NCBI GenBank assembly: GCA_001970955.1
Contig: MPUH01000076.1
Location: 53,556 to 117,555 of the forward strand
DNA from: Stentor coeruleus
Lineage: Eukaryota > Ciliophora > Heterotrichea > Heterotrichida > Stentoridae
Direction: 5' to 3'
DNA length: 64,000 nt
The notes under the pieces were generated by a model, which was given only the letters and a program-made list of their open reading frames with translations, was not told the DNA's origin and searched no databases. Each line of letters starts with the position of its first letter. The first letter of the stretch is position 1. The position numbers were made by a program, and so were the translations under genes. Of this stretch, positions 63,491 through 64,000 are shown piece after piece.

Positions 63491-64000
63491 CTAAAATAGC
63501 TGAGTCCATATAGTTATCCTATAACTAAAAAAGGCAGAACCTAAAGTATTCTTGTCTTCAATATAAAGTGTATTCAAACCAAGCTTAATATAAGACATTA
63601 CATTTTTGTTACTTTGCATAGTATATGCAGCTGTTGTTGATATTTCTGTAACTAAAACATCATTTATTTTCACAAGAACTAGATCATCACCAAAAATATC
63701 CATAGTCGCAGCTGTTACTCGACCTGTTACAAAAAAAGACTTTGTCATAGTACATGTATATAAAGAAGTAGCTGAAGCAACATCCCATATAAATCTTAAA
63801 TTAGGTGTAGTTACAGGTGCAGTTGCTGATGTTTTTACTCCATATACTGCAGCTTTTCCAGCACAAACTAATGGGTCAAATGATGTAGTTGAAGTCACAA
63901 GGTCGTCAATTAAGCTTGTAATATAGAATTTCAAATCATATGATCTTGTAAAAGTGCAACCTAGAGCTTGAGCTATCAATACGATTATAAGCATTGGCAT
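63491..64000 (-). CDS. Secreted protein, possibly truncated by the window edge
   Basis: 169 residues if it begins with the ATG formed by the last three bases; the Met two codons later is an alternative. The start MLIIVLIAQALGC is a good signal peptide, so the N-terminus is probably complete even though it touches the edge. The mature part is rich in Thr, Ser, Ala and beta-strand patterns (FFVTGRVTAATMDIFGDDLV, VMSYIKLGLNTLYIEDKNTL) and has few Cys. The D-D-x-V-x-V-x-I-N-D and G-x-N-x-L-x-I motifs recall beta-sandwich carbohydrate-binding or PA14-like modules, which is only a suggestion. Confidence 0.7.
   Translation of the reverse strand: MPMLIIVLIAQALGCTFTRSYDLKFYITSLIDDLVTSTTSFDPLVCAGKAAVYGVKTSATAPVTTPNLRFIWDVASATSLYTCTMTKSFFVTGRVTAATMDIFGDDLVLVKINDVLVTEISTTAAYTMQSNKNVMSYIKLGLNTLYIEDKNTLGSAFFSYRITIWTQLF

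Overview
The window is nuclear DNA of a ciliate, most probably a heterotrich close to Stentor. It is AT-rich and gene-dense, with about 40 protein genes in 64 kb, nearly all of them intronless. The only introns I could support are exactly 15 nt long, of the form GTAA...AG with an A at position 10. They lie in a Qc-SNARE gene, a hypothetical gene at 4725-5498 and a hypothetical gene at 42897-43556. Such tiny introns are typical of heterotrichs. The standard code fits: Trp is always TGG in the long proteins I read, and genes end in TAA or TAG, with one TGA.

Layout. 1-13.5 kb: the tail of an upstream gene, an NDR-type kinase, a candidate structured RNA, a Qc-SNARE, a MORN protein, several coiled-coil or hypothetical genes, a tubulin carboxypeptidase and a WDR47-like protein. 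13.7-17.8 kb: two near-identical beta-tubulin genes flanking a decayed third copy. 18.8-26.4 kb: a thioredoxin-like protein, a Rab GTPase, SCOC, a sugar-transporter-type MFS protein and a NOL9/Grc3-like protein that lacks its P-loop. 26.8-33.3 kb: a four-domain voltage-gated calcium channel with a tryptophan-rich N-terminal extension. 33.4-43.6 kb: ESCRT-III Vps2, coiled-coil proteins, RPS23, a FAF/UBX protein, a TrmL-type methyltransferase and small unknowns. 43.6-49.8 kb: three tightly packed minus-strand genes (Cys-rich secreted protein, PIG3-like oxidoreductase, acylated disordered protein), then a ceramide synthase and GINS3/Psf3. 51-64 kb: a zinc-finger protein, an FxPxI-repeat protein, an IQ-MORN protein, a 7TM-RGS protein, a small membrane protein, a calpain, a 25-residue-repeat protein and a secreted protein at the edge.

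The gene mix suits a large ciliated cell: ciliary and cortical cytoskeleton (tubulin, deglutamylase, WDR47, MORN), membrane traffic (SNARE, Rab, SCOC, Vps2), calcium and G-protein signalling (Cav, IQ-MORN, calpain, 7TM-RGS), plus housekeeping (RPS23, Psf3, ceramide synthase). Neighbouring genes show no obvious pathway-level clustering beyond the tubulin array.

Assembly caution. There are fourteen single N characters. Thirteen are flanked by a direct duplication of 25-206 bp, and inside genes collapsing the duplication restores one reading frame. They look like unmerged contig overlaps. The fourteenth (14621) instead loses about 80 bp of a beta-tubulin gene. Intergenic DNA shows a strong strand asymmetry (C-poor downstream of genes, G-poor upstream), two fragments that look like Merlin/ISXO2-type transposase, and a few decayed gene fragments.
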